This document shows positions 24,901 through 39,472 of a stretch of 64,000 bases of DNA, one piece after another. The notes under the pieces were generated by a model. That model was not told where the DNA came from and did not search any database. It worked only from the letters and a program-made list of their open reading frames with translations. Origin of the DNA: Sipunculus nudus. Lineage: Eukaryota; Annelida; Sipuncula; Golfingiida; Sipunculidae. Each line of letters starts with the position of its first letter. Position 1 is the stretch's first letter. Position numbers and translations under genes: made by a program. The stretch is from contig CM049310.1 in the NCBI GenBank assembly GCA_026874595.1, positions 5,644,001-5,708,000 on the forward strand, in the 5' to 3' direction.

Positions 24901-27900
24901 TAATTACTATTTATAGTATTAGTACAGTTGGTGATCAGCACCACAATGTGGTCATTCTTGAAAGTACTTATGGTTTTGAAGTTTGGTTGTTTATATTAAA
25001 CTTTTGCATGGATAATAAAAATTTTTATGTGTACTATTGTGTAGTATTGATATAAGCATTTATGCTTGGAATATGACTCTGTTGCTGCATAAAAATCAGG
25101 TCTAAACCATCCGGATGCAAACTAAGTGTTAACATGGTAATGAGCCAAGCAGATTATTTGATTCACATTTTAAATGGGTTGTAACTAACTCCTGAACAGG
25201 ATTTAAAGTGTCCCAGGTGAAATAGATTTAAAGTTTTTTGGACTGCCATGTGAACATTCCAGTAGAATCCAATACAGTTAGAAGGAAGTGGAACATATAG
25301 GACTTATTATGTATATTTTTCTCCCCTTTATAAATCAGTCCTTTTTATACTATTGAGTTCCAGAACCAATTTCTACAGGAAATCACTTAACCTGCCTTCA
25401 GTTTCACTCATGTTCTCTGTAGGTCCTCTTTCTATACAAGGGTACATATTTTAGAGCTTTCCTTTCAATCATGGATGCATTGGTTCAAATGAGCCCCTAC
25501 TATCTAAAGATTACCAAGGCCAGCAAACTCTGACTGAGACAATCAAGAGCTTTGTCCCATTGATCCAAATCACAAATAACCATACTTATTAAAGGTTTGG
25601 CCTCATCCTAAAATCTGTCTGCTATATTATTTTGGAAGAATTTATAAATTATTCATGGTAACTTTTATAAAACCTACACCTCTCAGAATACTGATCAATA
25701 ATATGTAGTTTAATAACTATCTGATGTGAAATGTATAAAATAGAGATATTTGAAGTCAAACATTATGATATATACAGTGAGACATTTTTATCTTGAATAC
25801 TGTATAAACAAGACCATAGTCTGTACAAGTGTATACTTTGACCCTTGCCTTGTTCTATACATTTTTTTTTGTATAAATGCTGCCTCAATTTAACCTATTG
25901 TAGGTAAATGTCTAAAAAAAATACCTTACAGAGTCACAAGCATTGGCTTTATGTAGCTGTATAAAAAGAATCTAAATGTTACTCAAAATAAATATGCCAC
26001 ACAGGATTGGCAGGGAAGCAGGTTTGATCATTACCTGAACAATCAAATTAATTTGTGAATCAGATTTTGATAAAAGCAGCTGCCTGGGCTGTATTAACAA
26101 TGCTCTCAGGAGTTCTGTTATGTAAAGAAGGCTCGTTGTCCTGTCAGACACCTGCCTGCTGTGATTCAGCCCACCCCTCTCATGTCCGCTAAGTAACTTT
26201 TCTTTTTTTCAATATGGCTGCCACTCAACAGAGATCATAAGTGCTGAGTCACTGGGATTTAGGATTGTTTCCCCCTGAGTCATAGGACTGTGGTTCACTC
26301 ATCTAAACTTTCAAAGACAGAAAAAATGTCTGACATTTTTGCGGGTTTTTATACTGGATCTGTAAAACTTATTTTTGTAAACTGAACAAAGATAGAAAGT
26401 GCGATATAAATAATGGTCAACCTGAGTTATCAATACATCAAAATAGCAACTCACACCATTATTAATATCCAGTAGCTTAAGCACGTGTAGGCAAAAATTT
26501 TATAAGCCCGAAAATAGTTAATTATCTGCTGAAGGAGCTGTTTCATTATTCATACATACAGAAGAGTGGAGGTAATGTTATACCAAACTTGAGAAATGCG
26601 GAGCAATGATTCTGAATCTGAACTCTAATACAGTAGAACCACCAAATTACAGACACTGACGGGACAGGACATTTTGCCCGCATTGGAGAGTTGCCCTTAG
26701 TAGGAAGGTTATAGTTTTGGGACCTACTTTCAAAGGCCTGTCCGTAAGTGGCCATAAAAACATAGTGCTCTTAGTACAGAGGTGCCCGTAAGGAGAGGTT
26801 CCACTGTTTTACTTATATGTACTGTATTGTGTACTGGGTATCACATTCTGAGAGAGGTATCTTATCATCAGATCATATACTGTTACAGCCCAAACATAAC
26901 ATACATCTATTCCTTAAGTGTTTTGTGAAGATTCAGGCAATGGCCTGTAGGTGGAGCTGTCTCCTGGATGAATATGAAGACAAATAAATGATAACTGATG
27001 ATGCCTCCAGCATTTACAAACAGCAGATAGGAATTATTTCTAAATATGGAGATACTAGACCTAGAGTTAGTGTTACCTGAGTTTGTCACTGTTGGGCTCG
27101 TATCTGGTAAAGAAGGCACATAGGAGGGGCACCGAGATTGCATCACACCACTGTTTCTCCAAGCGAGGCTCCTATAATGTATGCAAATATATGCAAATAT
27201 ACACAAATTTTTGCAAAATTAGCCTGCAAGCATTCATTTTCTTACTATCTTTCTGGTACACAGACATGCCCAAGAATGTGACATTGAAAATTTATCTTGT
27301 TATTTCATCAATATTAGTTATGAGAGAATATTAAAGCCAGTTGTAAGATGAAATTTCTGGTGAATACATTTGACATTACACTCCAGTGTCCAAACTGCCA
27401 ATTGTGATATTTAAAAAAATAAAAAATCAAATTACCCCCATACTTAAAACACAGCTTCTGCTGATAATTCTGGAGAACAACTCATTTATTTCTCTACTTT
27501 GACACCTTAGTCAGCTAAGAGCCACATTTCACATTTTATTATCAAATCTATAAATGTAATGACAGCTCTTTGATTGGTTTTAATCCCCTGAACTGGCAAC
27601 ATTCTCACTGCTCCCATTACTAATTATTTTTTAACTATTTAAAAAAGAGTTTTAGTCACTTAACAGGTCCAATTTCATTGATATATGTATGATTTAGAAT
27701 TGAAAAACCAACACTCTGACATGGTAATTAATAGATATTTACACCAAAAGCCAAAATTTTCAAAAGGTGCAGTGAACTGAAGGTTAAAGATTACAATACC
27801 AAGAATCAAAACATGATTATAAATAGGACAATGGCAGAGAGAGTACACAGGTACAGTGAACTGATATTAAAAGACTGTGACACCTAGAACCAAAATATGA

Positions 27901-30900
27901 CTACAAAAAGGACAATGGCTCACATTAGGGTGCAAACTGGTTGAACAGATTACTGATAGGACACCAACAACCAAAAAAGTAAGAATATGACAATGGCCAT
28001 CAAGAGAGTGCTATGAACTGATTTTCATAGACAGAGACACCTAGAAGCAAATAATGATAATAAATAGCACAAAAGCACTCAAACTGATGTGGACTTTCCT
28101 TGATGGACCACAACACCAAAAACCAAAACAAGATAATTCATGGGGCAATCACATTAAAAGAATGCACCAACTGACCTTAAGGTTGTTTTGTTCATCATAT
28201 GATGCGGTTGATACCCGGTTACCTTGGTTATCTGTGTTCTCCCCGTTTTCAGTTCTCTTGCCTATAGGTATAACATACATTCCACTTTACTCAAAGGCCA
28301 ATAACACCAGCCCCACCTGTACATGTCATACCCAATTAACCAATCACACATTGCATGTCTACGCACAGTGCTGGGGGAGTCAGACACACAGCTCACCTGA
28401 GTACTCACATACCTTACATTAGTGGCTGAATCCACATCCAGATATATTAATTATACCACATGACAGTGTAGGCCCTAGACAGGTAGGTTCAGAAACACAT
28501 GCTTAGTAGATGCAGCTGTATTTTGGAGCTGTTACAGTTTGGAGAATGTTCGGGAAAATGCAACTTAAAAAGCTAAAAATCTATGCAACTTATCAAACAA
28601 CTTTTTAACAACAGACTTATGGTTGATAAGGTGTACTGTCAACTGAATGAGAATTAAGGTTATCACCTGATTTGAATATTAAGAATGACTAAACGTTGAT
28701 TTCAGGTTTTGTCTCCAGTGGCTAAGAAATTATAACCCTGGATTTGTAAGCTATACATGAGCTTAAAAAAAACTCTAAGTGTCTACTAAGATTTCAAAAT
28801 TGCCCATTAACATTTTCTGAATCCTCAATACTTAGCACTGAATTGATAAAAACAAAGGACCTTTTGGTCACAGCGCTCAGCTGAAATTGATTCTGAGAAA
28901 ATTTGTATATAATCCTAATTTTTTATCCACTGCTTTCAAATTTAAGACCTTAAAAGCTTAAATTTCCATATATATGCATCCTAGGAAATTAAATCGACAG
29001 GGCTTAAAGGCAATAATATGCTACTGTTCAAGTGAGGCATAACTTATGGCTGTAATTTTAAGCTAATAACTTTGAAAAAAAATATCCTGATTTCTAGAAA
29101 CAAGGGTCACTGTGCCCAGCTGAAGTTGAGATTGAAGGTAACAATCTGAAATAATATCAAATTGAGATAAAGTCTGAGAGGAAGAGGTAATATTGGCCAT
29201 GGTTGATTTTGTATTGATGAGTAAGAAATTGTTGCAAATAATATTTTGTTATATGACAATGTGTTTCCTAATGTTGAAACTTAAGTGTATGAGCAGTTTG
29301 TGAACATAAGATCTATACTATTACCATGATCATTGGTTGGCTTTTTGATGAGCTGTTGACAGTTCAGCAGTTTTTACATTCTTTCAATTAGATCCTATTT
29401 TTTTATTATACATATTTTTTTCTTCATTTTACTCACAAGTGTCAAATTTCAATATATAACTAACGTCCACAGTCACATATGAGAGCACTTGAGAACTTGT
29501 CATGTTCATTATGAAAATTTAGGGGGGGGGATGCTTGGAGTTACAACACCTCTGCATATACTCAGACAGATGGATGGACAGCCAATGGACAAAGGACCAT
29601 CGCATTAGCTCACTAAGCTCAGTTGACTTATAGTTAGCTGAATTAACAAAAAAAAATGCAGTGTTAGACATGTCACAAGAAGTATTTCTGAAGACCTATT
29701 ATTTTATATAAATTTTCTCTTACATAAATGAAATTACAATTGATCAAAACTAGTTTCACAAATTGCAAAAAAAAATCATTTCAACTTATAAATTTAAAGA
29801 AAAAGTACAAAAGTGATCTCAAAGACTCAACTGGTTTAACCTCAACTGGTATTGCCACATTAGTGAATCTTGTATATATAAAGTAAACTTCTGTAAAGTT
29901 CAACTGTTAATGGGATTTATCAAAAGTGATACTAAGGCGTCTTGAGATATTACGATCATTTGCCCCTGGTGAACTGAAACCTGGTTTTCAAAAGTCTGAG
30001 AGATCACATAGGACTTCACTTGAGCTAACTGAGAAAACTTTGAGACAAACTAGCCATGACATGTTGACAATACAGTTAGAATGTAATAAATCATAAAGAG
30101 CAACAGGTCAGAGAATCCAATGAATATTCATAAGGGTCTATGGCTGGGCACATATTATACTGGAGTATATAGTTTGGCTGGCTATGGTTGGTTATGAGAC
30201 CACAGGCTTTAGTGGAGTTAAAGATAATAGCCAGCTCCGTTGGTTTATTTTGATGCATGTTATGGCATGTTCTTGGTAAGGTGTATTTCTGTTTAATCAG
30301 GGGCCTATAAGAGACACCATTTCCAATGACTGGTGGGAGACTAAATGTGGTGGCCCTTTGGTTCTCATATTACTTGGACCATATCACTGTGGAAAAAAAG
30401 ATACATAACCCATCACTTCAAGGATCTTGTTTAAAGATAAAATCTGGAATGGGACTCAATAGAGCTCATCTCTCCACCATGGCAAAACAATCTGACTGGA
30501 TGGATTTTGCCCCCTTATCTGGATCCAAGGACACTCAAATTTAATGGGGTAATCCCCTGCTCATAGCTTGCCTTCCACAAAGTTGTATAGATATTAAGAC
30601 TAGTTTCACTATAATAATGACTTCCAGTTGACCTTGGGATATCCTAAAATATACTATTTTACTTTAGATTATCTTGATGATTAATCTATTTATTGTTTTA
30701 CCAAGTATATAACAAATGTGAAAAAATGTGTTTAAATGTAAAGGATACAGGTTCATACATTTTTGTTATAAAAATATTGAGAAATAATTCCAAATTCTAC
30801 TTGATCCATTCTCTCATTCAGGTAAATAATTAGCTAGTCACACTTATCAAACACTCTGATGTACACTTCATAGAAAAAGGAGATAATTAAATCTACACTG

Positions 30901-33900
30901 TAATGATGACACAAATTAACATGATAATCAAGAAATTAATACATACATATCTTAATAAAAGTGTAAAAATCAGGAACATACACATTTATGAACAGGGAAA
31001 AAGGGAGAAAATTACCATTACTTTAATAACAAAAATGTATATACAAAAAAGGCCCTTATCAGTAAAATTGTTTCACATTTGTTTCACATTTGTAAAACTG
31101 GCATCAAAGAATAAAACAGTTGAATTGTCCAGATATTTTACAGTAAATTGGTTTATATCGTAATATATAAAGTAAACTGGTTTACTTCAGGTTAACCAAT
31201 TAACATGGGAATACCCATCTCAATCAGTTGACTTGAGAATTCCCATCTCAACGAGATGAGTTCCAAGCTCAACTTGTTCCTGTGTACACTGTGACATATT
31301 CATTAGGTACATAAATAAGGTAGTTGAAGACACTCTTGATGTAACTCTAAAACATTTCATGGCCACAACCCCTCTTATTTTAATATGTTTTTTTTTACTG
31401 TTTTTGACAAATATTCCAGAATCTGTAAACCATGAAGGAGCTGGGAACCAGTCTAACACATATCAATACTTACTTCTGTTTAAGAAGAGAGAGGCTGGTC
31501 GGAAGTACTTGACTGTCAGTATCACCGCATCTCCTGCAGATTTGAGCAAGGCCACAGCATCGTCATGGCTGGCACCAACTACACTCTTACCATTCACCTT
31601 CAAGCAAGAAGTCAAAGGTCAGGGAAACTGCTCAACACACTGACGGTGCTCTCATCAAGAATATTAAACATATAAAACATGTTCAGGGAAAAGCTTCAAA
31701 AGTTCAATTGATTTAACCATAGAACAAGTATCTGCTTCTAGGTTCAAAATAAAACTAGAATATCAGCAGAAGCTGACAAAAGCCCTCAGCCAAAAGAACA
31801 GTGTTTAGAGGTGGTAACAGTATCAAGTACTAAATATCTGTTCTTGAATGGATGTATATCTGTACATGTCTCAGTTATAAAATTTAAAATGGAGAGGTAT
31901 GTACCATGATTCATAACAATCCACCAAATGCTTCCTGAAAAATAAGCTTCTAAGTTTTATTCTTTTATAAGCTCTGTGACGTAGAAAAATAGGTCAAGGT
32001 CACCCATCCTCGAACTTGACCGAGATTTTGTCAATATACATCTTCACCGAAGAAATAAAATTCCTACAGTGAATCCTTTTAGAGATATCCCGCTCACAAG
32101 CCCAAAGTTGAAAAATCCGATAAAAATTCATTAAAAATCAGAAATTGTAGATGGTGCCACCAAACTTGTGTAACAGGTACAAACTATCAGTTCCAATAAT
32201 CACAGTAAGTTTTGTGAAAATCCACCAAATGGTTCCTGAGTAATAAGCATCTAAGTGTTTTTCTATAATCAGCTCTAAAATGTAGAAAAATAGGTCAAGG
32301 TCACCCATCTTTGAACTTGACTGAGATTTTGTCGATATATATCTTTACCAAGGAAATAAAATTCTGATGATGAATCCTTTTCAAGATATCCCGCTCACAA
32401 GGTAAAAGTTAACGGACGCCAGACAGACGGACGGACAGCTTGGGTGACGACAATAGCCCGTCAGCCTAAGAGCTGAGGGCTAAAAAAATTATCTAACGTA
32501 AGGAACACAGTAAAGTGTATTCTATATGTGTTGCACTTTTTTATTAGCCTGTTTTACTTTGCAATTGGCAATGATTACACAGAAGATTTCAATGTTCATA
32601 TTATACATATGTAATTGTTTCTATGAGGAATGCACCAGAATACTAACAGATTTTACAGGAGAGTAAATGATGAATAAATTTACAACTAGAATACAGGTAG
32701 TCGACAAGCGACTACATGTATATATCCGCGGAAATCAGAATAGGACAGGTGAAGTGAGGCATGGATTGATTGGCAAGGGGAAAAACAGTGAGATGTGTTG
32801 CATGTTAGCATGGATGCCTGCCACTTAAACATGATTGTAGGTGGTGCCACCTGTTATATGTAAGAGAAACTATCCAAGAAGTATACATATGCAAAATTTC
32901 AGTCAAACCATTGCCAAGATATGAGTGATTTTATCCCAAAGCAGACAAACAAATGGACACTGTGCAAAAATAGTTGCAGGTGGCACAACCAGTTTTGTGT
33001 ATGATAAAGAGCTATGTGAGATCTATACACATGCAAAATTGCATGAAGATACATCAAACCAGTCAGGAGATATTAGCAGGGATGTCTGCAGCATGAACAT
33101 GAATATAGGTGGTGCAACCCATCAAACAAGTGACCCTGACCAGGAAACATTCACAAAAGGTATTCAATCAATGCCAAATGTTGTAGGTGGTATCCTCATT
33201 CAACTTAAGCATAGCTTGGAGGTTATGGGTAACAGAGACCTAATTTCAGGTTTCTAAGGAGATTTTTCATGGGTCCCTGCATGTCAAGAGAGAAGGTTCT
33301 AGGTCCAACATTTACGATTTGTGCCCAGTAAACAGATGACTGCATCTTTAAAGGTATCAAAAAAAGAGAAAACAATTCGTAAAAAATTGAAAAAAATACA
33401 GGTGGCGCCAACAGTCTGAAGAAACTGATGAAACATTCCATGATCATTATCCATGTTCAGATACAGTAGTTGTTCAGATACTGGAGCTTTTGTATCAAAT
33501 TTTCCATTATTCTGGGGGATTCTAAGGACCCCGATAGTTTGAAGGATATGAGTAACAGAGACCTAATTTCAGGTTTCTAAGGAGTTTTTATCATGAGCCT
33601 CCCTGTATGTCAAGAGAGAAGATTCTAGGTCTGACTGTTACGATTTCTGCCCAAACAGATGACCGCATCTTTAAAGGTATCAAAAATAGAGAAAACAATT
33701 CGTTAAAAAATGAAAAAATACAGGTGGCACCACCAGACAGCAGAAACTGATGAAACATTCCATGATCAATATCCATGCATAGAATCATAATGATCAATGC
33801 AATAGTTGTTCAAACACTTGTGCTTTTGTATCAAATTTTCCATTATTCAGATTTTTCATTGACCTCCCTAGATATGAAGCTAGAAAATTCCAGAACCAGT

Positions 33901-36900
33901 GGTTACCATTTGTGCCTGGTTAACAGATGGACAGACAGACGGACAGCTAGATGGACAGACAGACAGATGACAAGGAGTGATAGCAGACTGAAAATCATCT
34001 GAGGTAAAAATCAAGAGAGCTATCCAGGATGTTAAAACATGAAAAATTTCAGGTGAATTATCCTACCACTGCAGAGATATGAGTGATTTTAACCATAGGC
34101 AGACAAACAAATGGACCCTGTGCAAAAATGGTTGCAGGTGGCCTTCACAGTTTTATGTATGATAAATAGCTTTGTGCAATATATTCACATACAAAAATTT
34201 CATGAAGATACATCAAACCAGTCTGGAGATTAGCATGGATGTCTGCAGCATGAATGTGAATGTAGGTGGTGCCACCTGTCATAAAATCAAGAAAGCTATC
34301 CAGGATGGATACACATGCAAAATTTTAGGTTAAAAAGTCCAATCACTGCAGAGATATGACTGATTCTTACCCAAGGCAGATGAACAAATAGACACTGTAC
34401 AAAAATGTTTGCAGGTGGCGCATCATTTTTGTGTATGTTATAAAGCTATCCAAGAGCTACATTCTTGCAAAATTTCAGCCCAATTGGTAAAACAAGTCTA
34501 AAGATATGTGGGTTAGATGCACAGATGGAAGCACTGCAGAGAGGAAAGGTCAGAGGGCAATGCAAAATATTTTAGCACCAGTTCACATGTGACCCGATAT
34601 TGGTGTCAAATTTCAGAAAAATCAGTCCAGTGGTCTAAGAGTTCTATTCTGGAAACAGCAGCGGAACCTGGTCAAAAACATAGTATCCACAAAACTGTTT
34701 AGTCGGATACCATTAATACTCCCAATCTACATAGTCGACTTTAGACCCAAGAAGCAGTGACACAGGACCATGCAGCTTGATTAAATACAGTATGCTGGTC
34801 AAAATCCTAGTCACATGCTGTGATAACTAGATAGCTGTGATAACTTTTAAACACTATCTGGAACCAGACTGTAATCAGAGTTGACTGTAATAGAAAAGGG
34901 ATTTAAATCTAACCAGATCCCAGTCTTCTGGATCACCATATACAATGTCATGCCAGCTTCCATTCTGTGCCATTTCAAATGATTGTTATAAAGAAAAGAT
35001 ATTTTTAAAGGTACTACACAGATAAATTGATATTCACTATTAAAAGAATACAATGAATGACTACTATGTGTCATGAAACTCAATTAATAAAATACAATGT
35101 GGTTTAAAAATTATATTATATATAGCCTTGGACTTTTAACACAGCAGAGAGCCAGGAGTTCCATGTTTTTCCTCCCAACATAACAAAAGAAGATACTTTG
35201 AAAATTACTCGAGGTGGATATGAGATGGGAAATGGAGGTATATATATATACTGGAGAGCAAGAAAGGGGCTGTTTTGATATTCATGAAACCAATCACTAA
35301 TGGAAGAAGAAAGACCAAAAATCTCAGCATCATGGCAGCCATCAGTTAGACAGAATCACCCTGGGAACAAAGAACAACTCAGCTTAAGGTCGTACAAAAC
35401 CTCATTTAAAAAAAAGAGAATTCTGCATAACCACATACCAATGTCATACAAGAGAGCTATGGGTCACGGCGCTCAGCTGTTATATATGATAAAAAAATAT
35501 TATTTAGAAATGAGGCACATGCTGGTTTTGTGTGGTAATAAGTATAAGCTGTATTATGAGTTGTTGTTGTTTAACTTTATATGATTTTGATAGTACCTTT
35601 GGAGACAGGGAAGAGGATTGATTTCATTTATTTTATTAACAAATGGAGTACTATTGTCACACAGATTTTGACTTGGCCATATAACTTATAAGCAGAACAT
35701 ATAATATAAGAGTTTAACTATTTATTAAAAAAAATTACAAATATTGTCCCAGATATAATTTTTATTAAAAATAATAAGAGAATCGTATGATTTTTAAAAT
35801 GAAATATAACTGAAATGATTATTAAAATAATATTAAAGAATATATTCATGAATGCATTCATGAATACATTTGGAAAGTATTTGCACTGGTATTCATATAC
35901 TTTCATTTTTACCTGAATTCCCATTCTATATGCAAGAAATTTTATAATGGAGTACATATTCATATTCGTATTTAAATACAATTGCAAAGTATTCTCACCA
36001 TGTCTGGTATTTATTCAGTTTTCACCAAACAATGGTGTTGAGAATCCAGAATGTACAAAATTCACACATTTAAATAATGATCATAAGTACCTGGTTTTAT
36101 GGCTTTTATTTATATTAAAAAAAATAAATGTAATATATTCATTTTGGACTAATTTCACATCAATGTACACACTAGACACAGTAGGAATCTAGATTTATAA
36201 TATCAACTGCATCTTTGTCTATCATTAATTTCCTTCATATGATCCCTAATGATTAGTAATGAATAATATGATTTACTTTTTTATTATTAAAATTGAACTG
36301 AAAAATGCCATAGGTGACTGCATGGTGTTATTTGGAATACGTGACATTCTATCCATCAATACAATATTCTTATATCATCAGTAACTGCAAGTTAATTCCC
36401 TATCATTATAAACTAACAAATTCCTTTTCTATTTTTCTTTAATTTGTTATTAAAAACCAATAAAAATTGATTAATTTATTGTTTATTGTTATACTGTTGG
36501 TTAAAACTACTAGATGAGTTGGGTTGGACACCTGGATCAACTGTGGCTGGCCATAAGCTGCCTGGCTGCCCCAGTATATGCCTCGAATCAAGAGTGCATA
36601 ATTTGCTGAAAGTTCAACAAGGTCAACATACATGTGACTCAAGAGTGGCTGGAGAGAGCCAAGGTCTGATATGGTCTCATAAAAACATTAATAAAAGCTA
36701 CAATTTTTGGCCAATTTCTTTCAGCTTTCTAAACTAAAAAGCTGAAATCCTTATGTGTGCATGATATGAAAATTATATAAACAGAGCTCACAAGAAACAA
36801 ACGTGAAATGGTCAAAGTTGGGCAAAATTTAAAGTACTAATTTTTATATTTATACTAATAACTTATAAAATTTAAAAAAATAAAGAACTAATTTTGGGTA

Positions 36901-39421
36901 TTAATTGAATCTTGATTAAATAATGTTACATCCCTGACAAAAAACTCTAGCTTCAGCAAGCCCCTTGTTAAGGGAGTAAATATATTTCTTGATTTTTTAC
37001 AAAGTGCATTATGTTTGGGCCCATAACTTAAAACAATTACGCAATACTGACATCATTTCTGGCATGTGCACAGAGAATATATAAAAAAACATGTATATTA
37101 TATATGATTAAAGTCAGATCAGTGGTTTTGATATTAGGCAGTATTGAAGTGTAACAATGGGTTTTTAATTGAAAAATTAAGTTTTTCATTAATATCTCAA
37201 AGGTATTAAGTCCTAGTGACCAAATTCTAGGCATGGTAGGGGATTTTGGAGACATCTAATTGTATGCCAAATTTTGGGAATGAGAGCTGAAGCTGGGGAG
37301 CTGAGCTTTTGCAAACTGCATTACACTAGCCTGATGTAAACAATATGTTACATGGTGCTTGAAAACTTGAAAAAAATCTACAGTTTTTGATCAACTGGTT
37401 TCAAATTTTTGGTGTTTACAGACAAAATGCTAACAAAAACATGCGAAGAAAATTAAATCCACAGTACTTACATGAAAAAAACGTGCCATGGTCAAAGTTA
37501 GGCAAAATTTAAGGTACAAATTTTTTATTTTTGTTAATATTTTAAAAAATTTAAAAGATTTTGATCTAATTTTGGGTATACAATTTAATTTTGATTAATT
37601 AAAGTTATATTACTTGAAAAAAAAGTCTATATCTTTAACATGTTTTGTGTTAAGTGATCAAATATCTTTCCTGATTTTTTACAAAATGCATTATGTTCTG
37701 GCCCATAACTTTTTTAAATTATATAATACAGACATAATATCAGGTATGTACATAGGAACTATATAGAGGAATATTTATGGTAATTATGAGGGAAAACAGA
37801 TGAGTGGTTTTGATATTAGGCAGCCCTGAAGTGTGAAAATAGGTTTTTAATAACAAATTGAGGTTTTTCCTTAATTTCTCAAAGGAACAAAGTCGCAATG
37901 ACCCAGTTATCGGCTTTGTAGGAGATCTTGGGGACATCTAACACTATGCTGAATTTTGGATTCCTAGGTCTTACGGTTTCAAAACATGCCACATCTACGG
38001 ACGGACAGACAGACGGACAGACGGACAGACGACGGACAATGGACCACGACTATAGCTCAGATGACTTATAGTCAGCTGAGCTAATAAAACTGTTCAGCTG
38101 AATCAATTTTTCTACTATTTCAGGTCTCTCAGGTTTTGGGCAATTTTAACTTATAACAGTTATAGCTGAATCCTTTACATTTTAGGTCTCTCTGGTTTTG
38201 GAGGGTTTACTAAAATTGTCTTTGGCAAATAATATTCAGTTTTAAAAGATACAACAAACATGAGGTTGAAACCTGCCTTTAATGCTATTCAAGAAGGCCA
38301 TTTATGGTAAGAGCTTGAGACTCTCTACTGATCCATTCACTGTTTTGTTTAACTTCATTAGGGGCCGGATACAATGTCCAAAATAAACCAGGTTTGGACT
38401 CTTTGATCAAGTCCAATGACATGCACTTACCAAAATGATCATTTTTCTAAGGCAATTTTTCTCATGAGTTTCTAATGATTTATTACAGATATTTGCATTG
38501 GTATGTTTTCAATATTTCATGTTTGAGGAGAATAATTTTTAGACTCCATGATAATTATATCTGTCAATTTCAAGTTTGACAACCTTTTATCTCCTCACAG
38601 TCTTATGGACAGAGAAATAGGCAGGGAGCTTTTCACACTAAAAGTCACCATAATTTACCATCTTGTTAGACATTAAACAAATTATGCCAGACTGACAACT
38701 TCCTTCTTCTTTTTTTTTTTTTATTCTAAAATTTTCTCTGACCTTTTCGCTATATTCCAGAATGGCTAGGAGACCTCAAAGTTGATTAATGATCCAAATA
38801 CCAAAAAAAATTAAAATCCTTAAATAATTTTTGACTTGTACCTGAAATATACAGCCCTTGTTCCAACTTTTCAATTCATTTTTAACAAAGTCTGATTAGT
38901 AGATTACATCTTACCTTAGTAATTGCATCCCCAACAAACAGCTGCCCTGTCTTGTCCGCTGGAAAAATCAAAGGACACTTTTACTTTCATGTATAGTTAC
39001 AGATCCTTATAATTAACTACACTACTATACACAACCTGTAAACAGCAGCAATACCTTCACAAAACATGAAAATGCTCTTCTTTTGCAAGGTATGGATACA
39101 GGTAATTATTGATTATGGTTGTCAGATGCAGACTACAGTAAATAAAGTCCTATATATTTATATAAAGACAATGCCACCTGAAATACATTACTTGCACGAA
39201 TTGTCCAGACAGAGAGCGCGCAGTCTGATACACATGTGCATATATATTGTTCTTATACATCTAGAGTTTTATCCATGAAATATCTTCTGTTAATTCAGTA
39301 ACTGAGAGCCTACAACATGTAAGTATTCTCATTGATCATAAACTATATCTTAACACACACATATAAATGTATATATGTATATTTATATATATATATATAT
39401 ATAAATGTATATATGTATATT

Positions 39422-39472
<51 letters not shown>

